Below, piece after piece: positions 1-7,546 of a stretch of DNA of 17,090 nucleotides. The notes under the pieces were generated by a model, which saw nothing but the letters and a program-made list of their open reading frames with translations, was not told where the DNA came from and ran no database searches. Every line of letters starts with the position of its first letter. Position 1 is the stretch's first letter. The DNA is from SKKC01 sp046542845 (GTDB lineage Bacteria > Spirochaetota > Spirochaetia > DSM-27196 > SKKC01): assembly GCA_046542845.1 (NCBI GenBank), contig JBKHAN010000060.1, forward strand, positions 1 to 17,090, read 5' to 3'. A program made the position numbers and the translations under genes.

Positions 1-383
1 GCGCCGGCGGTGTTCAGGTAACCTTCAAGGGCAAGCCGTATCGACGCGGAAGCGAAGAATTGCTGTTCGGGTTCCTGATACAGCGCTCGTGGCTGCAGGT
101 GCTCTCGTATCAGATCGTATGCACCTTGCCCCGCTGCACTCAGTCGTTCCCTGTCAACGGGACGCAGCAGCCGATCGATTTCCCCGGCGGTCAGGCTTTC
201 GGATGTCCAGGGAACAGTTCGTCCGGACTCGAGCCGAAGAGCACGAAGCAGGGCATAGACCTCATGACCCGACGAAAAGTACCGGGCATTCGAAGGAATG
301 CCCCATGAGTTCGCCGCGCACACGAACGACAATGCGGCCAAAAGAACCGCCTGAACAAACGGCCGCCCGCCCCTACTCCGCAA
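1..383 (-). CDS. Exported protein of unknown function, 3' end cut by window edge
   Basis: A frame stays open from a TTG at 383-381 to the window edge, about 127 codons. It begins with a textbook signal peptide: an Arg-rich n-region (RSRGGRPF), a hydrophobic core (VQAVLLAALSFVC) and a likely cleavage after AANSWG. No ATG or GTG suits the signal peptide. The TTG is preceded by GGGGA at short spacing and overlaps the valS stop by about 11 nt, which suggests translational coupling to valS. The mature part is hydrophilic, with Arg/Glu/Leu-rich helical segments (for example EVYALLRALRLESGR and EIDRLLRPVDRERLS). I do not recognise the family. The protein is exported and probably periplasmic or outer-membrane associated. 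The frame being open to the edge, the signal peptide and the gene-end overlap support a real gene; the exact start is uncertain. Confidence 0.6.
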   Translation of the reverse strand, partial: MRSRGGRPFVQAVLLAALSFVCAANSWGIPSNARYFSSGHEVYALLRALRLESGRTVPWTSESLTAGEIDRLLRPVDRERLSAAGQGAYDLIREHLQPRALYQEPEQQFFASASIRLALEGYLNTAG

Positions 384-3048
384 GATCCCCGATATAGCCC
401 TCGAGCTTGCGCACTTTGTCGGCGAGCTCGGTCCGTTTTTCACGCTCGTGCGCGACGATTTCATCGCCCGCCTTTGACAGGAAGCCTTCGTTTGCGAGTT
501 TGCGGTCGCTGGCCTCGAGCTGGGTTCGGGTTTTCTCGAGCGTTTTTGTAAGCTTGGTAACTTCCTTCTGCACATCAATCGCATCACGCACCGAAGCATA
601 TACCTCAAACCCCGTCCCGACCAGCGTAACTGCACCGGACAGGTCGGCCGTTTCGGTTGCGATTGAAAGCGACTGTGACCCGACGAGACTTGCGATCAGG
701 TCTGTGTGGGCTTCGAGAAATCCGTCGGAGGTCGTGCCGGGATCGATGCGAACATGCAGCGGAATCTTCCTTCCAGGTGGAATGGTAAACTCGCTGCGAA
801 GGGTCCTCACGAGCCGTATCAGTTCCTGCAGCACCGTCACGTCAGCCACAACGTCGGGAGCATCGCGTTCGGCCGTGTACTCCGGGTACGAGGCGATAAT
901 AAGCGCGTCTGAGGTCCGCACCTCCACGCCCGATTCGGCGGGAAGGGTACGGTACAGTTCTTCGGTCAGGAAGCTCATAAAGGGATGCAGGAGGCGGAGG
1001 CTTTCTTCGAGCACGTACAGCAGCAGACTGACGGCACGGTCGCGTTCGGGTTCGTTATCCTGATACAGACTGAGCTTGGTCGCTTCTATGTACCAGTCGC
1101 AGAAGTCGTTCCAGAAGTACTCGTACACGGCGGTCGTCGCGTCGTTAAATCGATACTGCGCCATGGCGTCGGCAACACGTCTCGCTGCGTCGTTCAGACG
1201 ATGATAAATCCACCGGTCAATGGGTTTCTGTTCGATTCCGTCCCGGGCAACCAGCGAGCGTCCTTCGATATTCATAAGGATGTACCGGGTCGCGTTCCAG
1301 ATTTTATTCGCAAAACGACTGCCGAAGGCAAAGTCGTTCTCGTCGAGAAGAATGTCCTGTCCCTGTGCGGCGAGGTACGCGAGAGAAAACTTGTGTGCGT
1401 CTGCACCATAGCGGTCTACAATATCGAGCGGATCGATGCCGTTCCCGAGACTCTTGGACATTTTCCGTCCCTGCTTATCGCGAATCAATCCGTGGAGATA
1501 CACGTCCTGAAACGGCACCTGATCCATGAACTCCAGACCAGCCATGATCATGCGTGCGACCCAGAAGAATAGTATATCGTACCCGGTCACCAGACAGCTC
1601 GTCGGATAGTAGCGTTTCAGATCTTCGGTGCTGTCCGGCCAGCCCAGGGTCGAAAATGGCCATAACCAGCTTGAGAACCAGGTATCCAGCACGTCGGGGT
1701 CCTGCCGGGGCTCGGATCCGTCGGGACAACCCTGTACGTCTTCACGGCTGACGATCATGCTGCCGTCGTCGCAGTACCACACCGGTATGCGGTGTCCCCA
1801 CCACAGCTGCCGGGAAATACACCAGTCACGAATGTTCGTAAGCCAGCTTTTATAGGTATTCTCCCATTTCTTCGGATAGAACCGAACCTCGCCGTTCTCC
1901 CAGGCTTTCAGAGCCTTCTCCGCGAGGGGCTGCATGCGCACGAACCACTGCTCGCTCAGGTATGGTTCGATCACGTCGCCATGGCGGTAGTTGTGTCCGA
2001 CCTGATGCACGTGGGGCTCCTGTCCGACGAGGTACCCGCCGGCATCAAGGTCACGGACAACCGCTGCGCGTGCTTCTTTAACGCTCAGGCCCTGGTACGG
2101 TCCGGGAACCTTCTCGTTCAGCGTGCCGTTGGGGTGAAGAATATTGATCTCCGGAAGCGCATGCCGTTTGCCCATCTCGTAGTCGTTGATATCATGTGCG
2201 GGGGTGATCTTCACCGCCCCGGTCCCGAACTCACGGTCGACATACTCGTCGGCGATAACCGGTATTACCCGGCCGCATAGCGGCAGGTTTACCATCTTTC
2301 CGATCATGCCTGCGTAGCGTTCGTCCTCAGGGTGAACGGCGACCGCCGTATCACCTAACATGGTCTCGGGTCGTGTCGTCGCTACCTGAATAGACCCGGT
2401 TCCGTCTGCGAGGTCGTAGCGAATGTGAGTAAGCGTTCCCTGGACCTGCCGATACTCGACTTCATCATCACTTAAAGCTGTCTGACCGACACAACTCCAG
2501 TTTACAAGATACGTTCCCCGATAAATGAGCCCACGCTCGTAGAGCGTCACGAAAACCTCCCGAACGGCTTTATTCAGGCCCTCGTCAAGCGTGAAGCGCT
2601 CGCGCGACCAGTCGCAGCTCGCTCCAATGGACTTTAATTGCCGTCTGATGACTTCATGATGGTCATGTTTGACTTGCCATGTCCGCTCAAGGAACGCCTC
2701 CCGACCGATTGTCTCACGATCGGTGCCCTCCTCCCGGAGCATTTTTTCCACGACGTTCTGCGTGGCGATACCGGCGTGATCGGTCCCCGGGACCCAGAGT
2801 GTCGGCCGTCCTTTCATTCGGTAATACCGAATGAGCACGTCCTGAAGCGTATTGTCCAGGCCGTGGCCCATGTGGAGCACACCAGTGACGTTGGGTGGCG
2901 GGATCACGATGACAAAGGGTTTCTCGTGGTCAGACCGCGCCTCGGCAGCCGGCTCCGGGCGGAAATGGCCGGATGTTTCCCACAGTTCATAAATGCGTGA
3001 CTCAAACTCTTTGGGATTGTAGGCTTTTGCCAGCTCAATCGCTTTCAT
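373..3048 (-). CDS. valS: Valyl-tRNA synthetase (ValRS)
   Basis: This cytoplasmic class Ia synthetase charges tRNA-Val with valine and edits mischarged Thr. In order it shows the HIGH-type motif HMGH (about residues 59-62, after PPPNVTG), the CP1 editing domain with ATTRPETMLGDTA and GTGAVKITPAHD, the catalytic core WCISRQLWWGHRIPVW, the KMSKS loop (about 529-533), an anticodon-binding helical domain, and a C-terminal coiled coil (VTKLTKTLEKTRTQLE and beyond), all typical of bacterial ValS. I chose the ATG at 3048 (891 aa). It has GGAG at 3055-3058 with 6-nt spacing, whereas the in-frame ATG at 3060 (four residues longer) has no Shine-Dalgarno. The gene lies 93 bp downstream of HPr. A weak promoter-like pair (TTGAAG-18-TAGTAT, 3122-3093) could give it its own transcript. 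The family call is secure. Confidence 0.97.
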   Translation of the reverse strand: MKAIELAKAYNPKEFESRIYELWETSGHFRPEPAAEARSDHEKPFVIVIPPPNVTGVLHMGHGLDNTLQDVLIRYYRMKGRPTLWVPGTDHAGIATQNVVEKMLREEGTDRETIGREAFLERTWQVKHDHHEVIRRQLKSIGASCDWSRERFTLDEGLNKAVREVFVTLYERGLIYRGTYLVNWSCVGQTALSDDEVEYRQVQGTLTHIRYDLADGTGSIQVATTRPETMLGDTAVAVHPEDERYAGMIGKMVNLPLCGRVIPVIADEYVDREFGTGAVKITPAHDINDYEMGKRHALPEINILHPNGTLNEKVPGPYQGLSVKEARAAVVRDLDAGGYLVGQEPHVHQVGHNYRHGDVIEPYLSEQWFVRMQPLAEKALKAWENGEVRFYPKKWENTYKSWLTNIRDWCISRQLWWGHRIPVWYCDDGSMIVSREDVQGCPDGSEPRQDPDVLDTWFSSWLWPFSTLGWPDSTEDLKRYYPTSCLVTGYDILFFWVARMIMAGLEFMDQVPFQDVYLHGLIRDKQGRKMSKSLGNGIDPLDIVDRYGADAHKFSLAYLAAQGQDILLDENDFAFGSRFANKIWNATRYILMNIEGRSLVARDGIEQKPIDRWIYHRLNDAARRVADAMAQYRFNDATTAVYEYFWNDFCDWYIEATKLSLYQDNEPERDRAVSLLLYVLEESLRLLHPFMSFLTEELYRTLPAESGVEVRTSDALIIASYPEYTAERDAPDVVADVTVLQELIRLVRTLRSEFTIPPGRKIPLHVRIDPGTTSDGFLEAHTDLIASLVGSQSLSIATETADLSGAVTLVGTGFEVYASVRDAIDVQKEVTKLTKTLEKTRTQLEASDRKLANEGFLSKAGDEIVAHEREKRTELADKVRKLEGYIGDLAE

Positions 3049-3054
3049 GGGTGA

Positions 3055-3058
3055 CTCC
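3055..3058 (-). promoter_or_regulatory. Shine-Dalgarno that decides the valS start
   Basis: GGAG lies 6 nt before the ATG at 3048. It overlaps the alternative upstream ATG (3060-3058), which itself has no Shine-Dalgarno, so the downstream start is preferred. Confidence 0.55.
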
Positions 3059-3141
3059 ATAGTGTGCTCGAAGGTGTGTTCGTAGGGGTGTGATACTACT
3101 CGGAGTGGAGTGGCGGCTTCAATAGCAGGCGTACTGTACGA

Positions 3142-3426
3142 TCAGATGCGAACCTTGTCGTTTATCTCGGAAAAGTCTGACTCTACGAGTGTTTTCAGAT
3201 CGACAAGCACGGCATCCTCATCGGGACCATCCGCGTGTATGCTGATCGTGTTCCCCTGGGACACGTTGAGCAGTATGACCTTGATTATGTTTTTTGCATC
3301 GGCCATTTTTTCGCCCTTCTGAACGGTAACGGTACTCTGGTACAGCTTGGCAGTACGCACGAACAGGTCGGCAGGTCGACTGTGAAGTCCGGTTTCGTTT
3401 CGCACGGTCAGTTCTATGGTTTTCAT
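3142..3426 (-). CDS. ptsH: HPr-family phosphocarrier of the PTS, with Asn at the Ser46 position
   Basis: HPr accepts phosphate from enzyme I on a His and passes it to EIIA. The 94-aa protein has the phosphorylation motif TGLHSRPA with His15 and Arg17 in the classical positions. Aligned to Bacillus HPr, the regulatory-site helix K-S46-I-M-G-V-M-S-L-G reads K-N46-I-I-K-V-I-L-L-N. The HPr-kinase target Ser is therefore Asn, and the helix face is altered. The chain ends about six residues beyond a typical HPr (SEINDKVRI). I chose the ATG at 3426, which makes an ATGA overlap with the stop of the preceding membrane-protein gene. A longer in-frame extension upstream is that gene read in another frame. 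Last PTS gene of the unit. Family call secure; the dedicated-HPr role is inferred from the linkage. Confidence 0.93.
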   Translation of the reverse strand: MKTIELTVRNETGLHSRPADLFVRTAKLYQSTVTVQKGEKMADAKNIIKVILLNVSQGNTISIHADGPDEDAVLVDLKTLVESDFSEINDKVRI

Positions 3427-3785
3427 GACGGTAGAGGATCTCCGTATTTTCTTCGCAGGACTTTGAGTATGTTCTCGTGGGTTATGGTATAGAAAAAAAG
3501 ATGCCAGGTCGATGAGATCAACGGCACGTTCAGCAAGCTTTTTATTTCTACAAGATCCACCTGAGTCAGTGGTTTCGCACGGAGTTCCGCGATAATGAGG
3601 CGCATGTCGGTCATATCGAACCGTGCTCGAAGCCACGACTCGACGCGAAGCATATTCCGGTGAGCCAGAGTCAGGCATACGCCGAGGGCTACAACAGCGC
3701 CATTGAACACGAGCGCGTATCGACGATAGAACTCCACGACCTGCATGGCGTACTCACCGAGGAAGGAAAAATACAGGTCTATCAT
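3423..3785 (-). CDS. 120-aa single-span membrane protein of unknown function, inside the PTS operon
   Basis: The product has a short N-terminal amphipathic stretch, one clear transmembrane segment (about residues 23-41, ALVFNGAVVALGVCLTLAH) and a charged, probably cytoplasmic C-terminal region of about 75 residues (ESWLRARFDMTDMRLIIAEL and beyond). There is no signal-cleavage site, no lipobox and no motif I recognise. It is locked into the operon: its ATG overlaps the DeoR-gene stop (ATGA at 3782-3785) and its stop overlaps the HPr start (ATGA at 3423-3426). Translation of HPr therefore probably depends on it. Its position between regulator and HPr makes a PTS-related membrane role possible, but no function can be read from the sequence. 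Confidence 0.8.
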   Translation of the reverse strand: MIDLYFSFLGEYAMQVVEFYRRYALVFNGAVVALGVCLTLAHRNMLRVESWLRARFDMTDMRLIIAELRAKPLTQVDLVEIKSLLNVPLISSTWHLFFYTITHENILKVLRRKYGDPLPS

Positions 3786-4552
3786 ACAACAGCCACCTCG
3801 ACACCTCGTGCCCGGGTATCTCGAAGGAAGTCGTCCGGTGCTCCCGTGTCGGTCACCAGGAGATCTACATCTTCGACCGTGGCTACCCGATTGAAACGGG
3901 CACGGCCAATTTTGGAGGAATCCAGCGCGAGGATTACCCGGCTTGCGACTCTGATCATATCCTTCAGGACGGCCACCATTCTTGTCTCGAATATCGAGAC
4001 GCCGAATGAAATGTCAAACCCATCGCCCGAGAAAACAAGCGTGTGATCATGATGGCAACGAGCAAAGTAATCATATCCGGTATCCGTCGCCACAGTGTAC
4101 TTGTTCCACACCTCACCACCGAGAAGAAGTGTTCGGATATTGGGCGCAGAACTCATTTCCGCAGCCAGTTCAATCGAGTTGGTAATAACGCGAAAATTGC
4201 GGTCGGTTATCCCGCTCATGATTTTTCCGATCAGGAAGGTGGTCGTTCCGGGGCCAATGAGCATGTCGTCGTGATCACGGACAAGCTCGGTGCAGTATTC
4301 GGCGATGCGTATCTTCTCTTCAACTGCCTGCGTAGCCTGACGACGATCGAGTGCGCCGGTCGCCTCTACCTGATACAGTACACCGCCGCCAACTGTTTGT
4401 ACGATCGCCTCTTCAGCTTCGAGCGTTTTTATGTCTCTCCGTATGGTGGCTGTTGAAACATCAAAAAAGTCGGCCAGATCGCTGATAGATGTCTGTTGCT
4501 GCACTCGAATGCGGTTCAGGAGCTGATCGAGACGCTGCCGACGATTCGCCAT
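3782..4552 (-). CDS. DeoR-family transcriptional regulator
   Basis: A 256-aa DeoR-type repressor. The N-terminal winged helix-turn-helix (about residues 20-57) shows the family pattern ISDLADFFDVSTATIRRDIKTLE followed by VGGGVLY. The C-terminal DeoR sensor domain (about 75-250) includes GPGTTTFLIGK, VITNSIELA, LLLGGE and ALDSSKIGR, a phosphosugar-isomerase-like fold that binds a phosphorylated sugar effector in this family. The start ATG has GGAAG upstream. It sits 21 nt after the Mth938-like gene and overlaps the next gene by 4 nt. Encoded within the PTS unit, it most likely controls the promoter in front of gatC. The effector would be the sugar phosphate made by the PTS (inference). Confidence 0.93.
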   Translation of the reverse strand: MANRRQRLDQLLNRIRVQQQTSISDLADFFDVSTATIRRDIKTLEAEEAIVQTVGGGVLYQVEATGALDRRQATQAVEEKIRIAEYCTELVRDHDDMLIGPGTTTFLIGKIMSGITDRNFRVITNSIELAAEMSSAPNIRTLLLGGEVWNKYTVATDTGYDYFARCHHDHTLVFSGDGFDISFGVSIFETRMVAVLKDMIRVASRVILALDSSKIGRARFNRVATVEDVDLLVTDTGAPDDFLRDTRARGVEVAVV

Positions 4553-4573
4553 AACTTCTTCCTGTTTCCTGAT

Positions 4574-4918
4574 TCACATAAGATGGAATGCACCTACGAC
4601 ATTTTCTCCTGACGCAAACAGTTCGTTGTAGCGCTCAGCGGCCTCCTTACTGTCATGAACTTCGACTCGTGCTCCAGAGGACTCGAGATACGAAACCGTA
4701 TCCTCTGGTATCTGCACCATGTTCATGACACCGCGGCCGAGCACTACGACGTCGGGGTTTGCCTCGACGACCGGGGTGAAATCCTCGGGGAGGAAACGAG
4801 CTCCGTCGGTACGCCACCAGCGCCCGTTGACCGAGTTACGGTATACAATGCAAGGCGCACGATAGACCGCACCGTTGGTGACCAGTTTAGCAAACTCGAG
4901 ATCATCGATTCGGGGCAT
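4574..4918 (-). CDS. Mth938-like domain protein (DUF498/NDUFAF3-like)
   Basis: The 114-aa protein is the whole single domain. The pattern is DVVVLGRGV, then PEDTVSYLESSGARVEVHDS, then AAERYNELFASGENVVGAFHL, which matches the DUF498 family (MTH938; the human relative NDUFAF3 assembles complex I). The biochemical activity is unknown in bacteria. Homologues elsewhere are usually near protein-export or respiratory genes, not sugar-transport genes. Here it starts just after the EIIB stop (TGA-GAC-ATG) with GGAGG inside the EIIB end. It is followed 21 nt later by the DeoR gene, so it is co-transcribed and probably coupled to EIIB. The family call is confident; the reason for its presence in a PTS operon is not known. 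Confidence 0.85.
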   Translation of the reverse strand: MPRIDDLEFAKLVTNGAVYRAPCIVYRNSVNGRWWRTDGARFLPEDFTPVVEANPDVVVLGRGVMNMVQIPEDTVSYLESSGARVEVHDSKEAAERYNELFASGENVVGAFHLM

Positions 4919-4921
4919 GTC

Positions 4922-5212
4922 TCATGAGCCTCCAAGATACGACATGATCTTGTCGATATCCGCTTCTATGCCTACTCCAGTCAGGAACGAGACGGTCTGT
5001 ATGACCGGAATATCTCCGGCGCCCGAGACGAACGTCGTTGCCACAATGAGATCGTGCCCTTCGGCCTTGGACGGTACCTCCGAAGCTTTGCACTGGTTCG
5101 TCTCGACCGACACCCCGCGTTTCTCAAGCTCTTCTTCGATTTTTCGTGCTACCACTGTTGATGTAGCGATCGCCGTCCCGCAGGCTACGAGAATCTTCTT
5201 TTTCACTGGCAT
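4922..5212 (-). CDS. gatB: PTS EIIB component, galactitol-type
   Basis: A stand-alone 96-aa EIIB domain that takes phosphate from EIIA on a cysteine and gives it to the sugar held by EIIC. The N-terminal P-loop-like motif KKILVACGTAIATSTVVA carries the phospho-cysteine Cys11. The remainder (KIEEELEKRGVSVE, HDLIVATTFV, IPVIQTVSFLTGVG) fits GatB-type domains of about 94-100 aa. It starts 4 nt after the EI stop. The Shine-Dalgarno (AAGGAG) lies across the EI stop codon. It is the partner of the EIIA and EIIC in the same unit. Exact sugar specificity cannot be read from EIIB. Confidence 0.93.
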   Translation of the reverse strand: MPVKKKILVACGTAIATSTVVARKIEEELEKRGVSVETNQCKASEVPSKAEGHDLIVATTFVSGAGDIPVIQTVSFLTGVGIEADIDKIMSYLGGS

Positions 5213-5218
5213 GGTTTT

Positions 5219-6952
5219 CTACTCCTTCTCCCTGTAGTGCTCGGTGAGCACTGCCTCAATTTCGGTATCTGTTTCGCTGCGAATGACCCGCTCGGCGATT
5301 TTCTGCATCGACTCGTAGGTATCGTTACACACATACCACGTTGCCTCGGCAATGCTTGATGGGCTCATACTCAACTCATCAACGCCGAGACCCAATAGCG
5401 CCGGAACAGCGAGCGCATCTCCGCCAAGCTCACCACAGACTCCCACACTGCAGTTATGTCTGTGTGCGGCTTGCACAACCTGCCGCACAGCACGAAAGAC
5501 CGCTGGGTCGTAACGTCGATAGTAGCGAGCAACTTGCTCATTCAACCGATCCGAAGCTAAAAGATACTGCGTGAGATCGTTCGTTCCAATACTGAAAAAA
5601 CTCACGCGTTGTGCCAGTTCCTCTGCGAGCAGCACGGCCGACGGAACCTCGATCATGACACCGACCTGCACGTGTTCATGGTACGGGACACCTTCGGATG
5701 CCAGAGCATTCCGTTCCTGATTGAACAGCACGAGGGCGTCGTTCAGTTCGTTCAGACCGGCGACCATGGGAAACATAACCCGCACATCGCCGTATGCACT
5801 CGCTCTGAGAATGGCTCGCAGCTGCGTACGAAAAAGCTCGGGTCGGGAAAGGCAGAACCTCAGTCCTCGATTTCCGAGGAATGGATTACGCTCATGATGG
5901 ACCGGAAGCCCCGTAACCTGCTTATCTCCACCGATATCAAGTGTTCGTATGATTACATATCCATCGGAGAACTGCTCCGCTGCGGTGCGGTACGCTTCGA
6001 ATTGTTGCTCCTCGTCGGGAAGACGAGACGAGTTGAGAAAGAGAAACTCGGTCCGGTACAGACCTATGCTTGTCGCGCCCGCGCTCGCGGCGGGAGCGAG
6101 CTCTGCTGTAGAACCTACGTTCGCCGAAAACTCAACCAGATGCCCGTCTGTGGTAACAGGGCGACGCCCCGTGTAGGCGGCACTTCGTGCCTGTCGCAGC
6201 TCGTATCGCTTCAGTCGCCCGGCCAGCTCGGATCGCTTGTTCTCATCAGGTGCCACAACGACATACGCTTCGCCTGGATCAGTCGCGTCGAGGAACACCT
6301 CGTCTCTGTCGTGAACAGCCTCGAGTACGTTACGCGTGGCCACCGCCGCCGGTATGCGAAGGCTGCGCGCGAGTATTGCCACGTGCGATGTCGGCCCCCC
6401 TTTCTCGGTGATAATCGCGCGGACATGGTCGGTGTCCATGGTAGCTGTGTCACTCGGCAGAAGGTCTTCAGCTATCACGATGCTACCTTCATCCATGCGG
6501 GAGAGGCTTACCTCTGGAAGACCGAGAAGATTTCGCAGGAGACGCTGGTGTACGTCCTCGATATCCGCGCCGCGACTCTTGTTATAGTCATCATCGGACA
6601 GTTCGCCAAACATCGCCGCGTAGGCATCAAATACGAGCGCGAGCGCGGCTTCTGCAGTCAGCGTTTGCGTACGAATTGCTTCATACACCTCACCGAGGAT
6701 CGCTTCATCTTCAACAATGGTCTGCTGGCTTCGAAAAATATGTGCGAAATCTTCTCCCAATCGGGTCCGTACCGATGCCTGTAAAGCCGCGAGTTCCTGC
6801 ACGGCACGGTCGGCAGCCTCCTGCAGGCGCCTGACTTCCCCGTCAACAGACTCCGGTTTCCCCGGCGCGTAGCGAAGGTCCTGCGGTCTGTACAATACCG
6901 CTTCGCCCGAAGCAAGCCCTGGAGAGGCGGTGGTGCCGCTGCGGAGAATCAC
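5219..6952 (-). CDS. ptsI: PTS enzyme I (phosphoenolpyruvate-protein phosphotransferase)
   Basis: Enzyme I autophosphorylates with PEP and phosphorylates HPr in the cytoplasm. At 577 aa it is full length. It shows the HPr-binding N-domain with the active-site motif GGPTSHVAILARSLRIPA (His190) and the PEP-binding TIM barrel with GLYRTEFLFL, LDIGGDKQ, NPFLGNRGLRF, VGVMIEVPSA and FFSIGTNDLTQY. The C-terminal catalytic cysteine is in VGVCGELGGD (Cys506). The start is GTG at 6952; its last bases are shared with the EIIA stop (GTGA), so the two are coupled. Finding ptsI between EIIA and EIIB genes is unusual, because ptsHI normally form a general operon. All catalytic residues are present. Confidence 0.96.
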   Translation of the reverse strand: MILRSGTTASPGLASGEAVLYRPQDLRYAPGKPESVDGEVRRLQEAADRAVQELAALQASVRTRLGEDFAHIFRSQQTIVEDEAILGEVYEAIRTQTLTAEAALALVFDAYAAMFGELSDDDYNKSRGADIEDVHQRLLRNLLGLPEVSLSRMDEGSIVIAEDLLPSDTATMDTDHVRAIITEKGGPTSHVAILARSLRIPAAVATRNVLEAVHDRDEVFLDATDPGEAYVVVAPDENKRSELAGRLKRYELRQARSAAYTGRRPVTTDGHLVEFSANVGSTAELAPAASAGATSIGLYRTEFLFLNSSRLPDEEQQFEAYRTAAEQFSDGYVIIRTLDIGGDKQVTGLPVHHERNPFLGNRGLRFCLSRPELFRTQLRAILRASAYGDVRVMFPMVAGLNELNDALVLFNQERNALASEGVPYHEHVQVGVMIEVPSAVLLAEELAQRVSFFSIGTNDLTQYLLASDRLNEQVARYYRRYDPAVFRAVRQVVQAAHRHNCSVGVCGELGGDALAVPALLGLGVDELSMSPSSIAEATWYVCNDTYESMQKIAERVIRSETDTEIEAVLTEHYREKE

Positions 6953-7446
6953 CGTCTGACCTCGTGGTCTTTGACAGCCTGTTTCAGGATCGTGAACATA
7001 CTCCCGGAGTCCTTCGCCTCGATGAGCGCGTTCAGGACCTCATTGTGTTGATACACGGTGAGAAGCGTCTCGAGCATGTCCCCGATCAGCCTTTTCTCCT
7101 TGAGGGCAAACATGGAGACCAGCTGAACGCTGATCCGATCATCGGTACTTCCCATGGCGCACCATTCGACCGGTATATCGAGCCGAACGAACAGGATCGC
7201 GGACGTGATTACATGCTCGGCATCTGCATGGGGTATGGCGATCTTATGTCCCGCCATGGGAAGTCCTGACGGATGAATGCGCTCGCGCTCCAGAATTGCC
7301 GCCGTGAACGTTTCCCTGCAATAACCTTTCTCGACCAGGAGACCGGACATCTTCTGCAGTGCATCTGTGCGATCACGAACATCAAGACGATCGATCACGA
7401 GGTCTTCTTTCACTAAGTCTCCGAACCGGAGCACCTGATCAGCCAT
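6949..7446 (-). CDS. gatA: PTS EIIA component, fructose/mannitol/galactitol type (PTS_EIIA type 2)
   Basis: A single-domain EIIA of 165 aa that transfers phosphate from HPr-His to EIIB-Cys. The type-2 signature is present: ERERIHPSGLPMAG, then IAIPHAD with the phospho-histidine His73. The C-terminal half (RISVQLVSMFALKEK, LLTVYQHNEVLNALIEAKD) matches the family. The ATG at 7446 has GAGGAG with about 8-nt spacing. It follows gatC after a 100-nt gap that contains a strong hairpin and overlaps ptsI by 4 nt. The length and linkage to EIIB and EIIC genes fit GatA better than the nitrogen-PTS PtsN, which has no EIIC partner. Confidence 0.93.
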   Translation of the reverse strand: MADQVLRFGDLVKEDLVIDRLDVRDRTDALQKMSGLLVEKGYCRETFTAAILERERIHPSGLPMAGHKIAIPHADAEHVITSAILFVRLDIPVEWCAMGSTDDRISVQLVSMFALKEKRLIGDMLETLLTVYQHNEVLNALIEAKDSGSMFTILKQAVKDHEVRR

Positions 7447-7486
7447 GTGAGACTCCTCAATATGATGTACAGACCGGGATGGGGTC

Positions 7487-7511
7487 GGTGGTCGGGCTAC
7501 TACCGACCACC
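7487..7511 (-). promoter_or_regulatory. Intercistronic hairpin between gatC and gatA
   Basis: A perfect 9-bp inverted repeat, GGTGGTCGG and CCGACCACC, with a 7-nt loop lies in the 100-nt gap between the EIIC stop and the EIIA start. No U-tract follows on either strand, so it is not a classical intrinsic terminator. A GC-rich stem after the membrane-component gene is a common way to stabilise or partly terminate a transcript. Function here is inferred. Confidence 0.6.
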
Positions 7512-7546
7512 TGACAACAGTTCGGACTTGTTCGGTTAGGCCGTCC

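Noticed and set aside
407..1063. Ser/Arg-rich plus-strand frame opposite valS
   Set aside because: It is the shadow of the ValS C-terminal coding region; composition is typical of antisense frames.
3427..3678. N-terminal extension of the HPr open frame
   Set aside because: The extra residues come from the overlapping membrane-protein gene in another frame. HPr homology begins exactly at the ATG at 3426.
5609..6784. Long plus-strand open frame (391 codons) opposite ptsI
   Set aside because: It lies wholly antisense to enzyme I, which has all catalytic motifs. The predicted protein is Arg/Cys-rich with no domain. The open frame follows from codon bias of ptsI.
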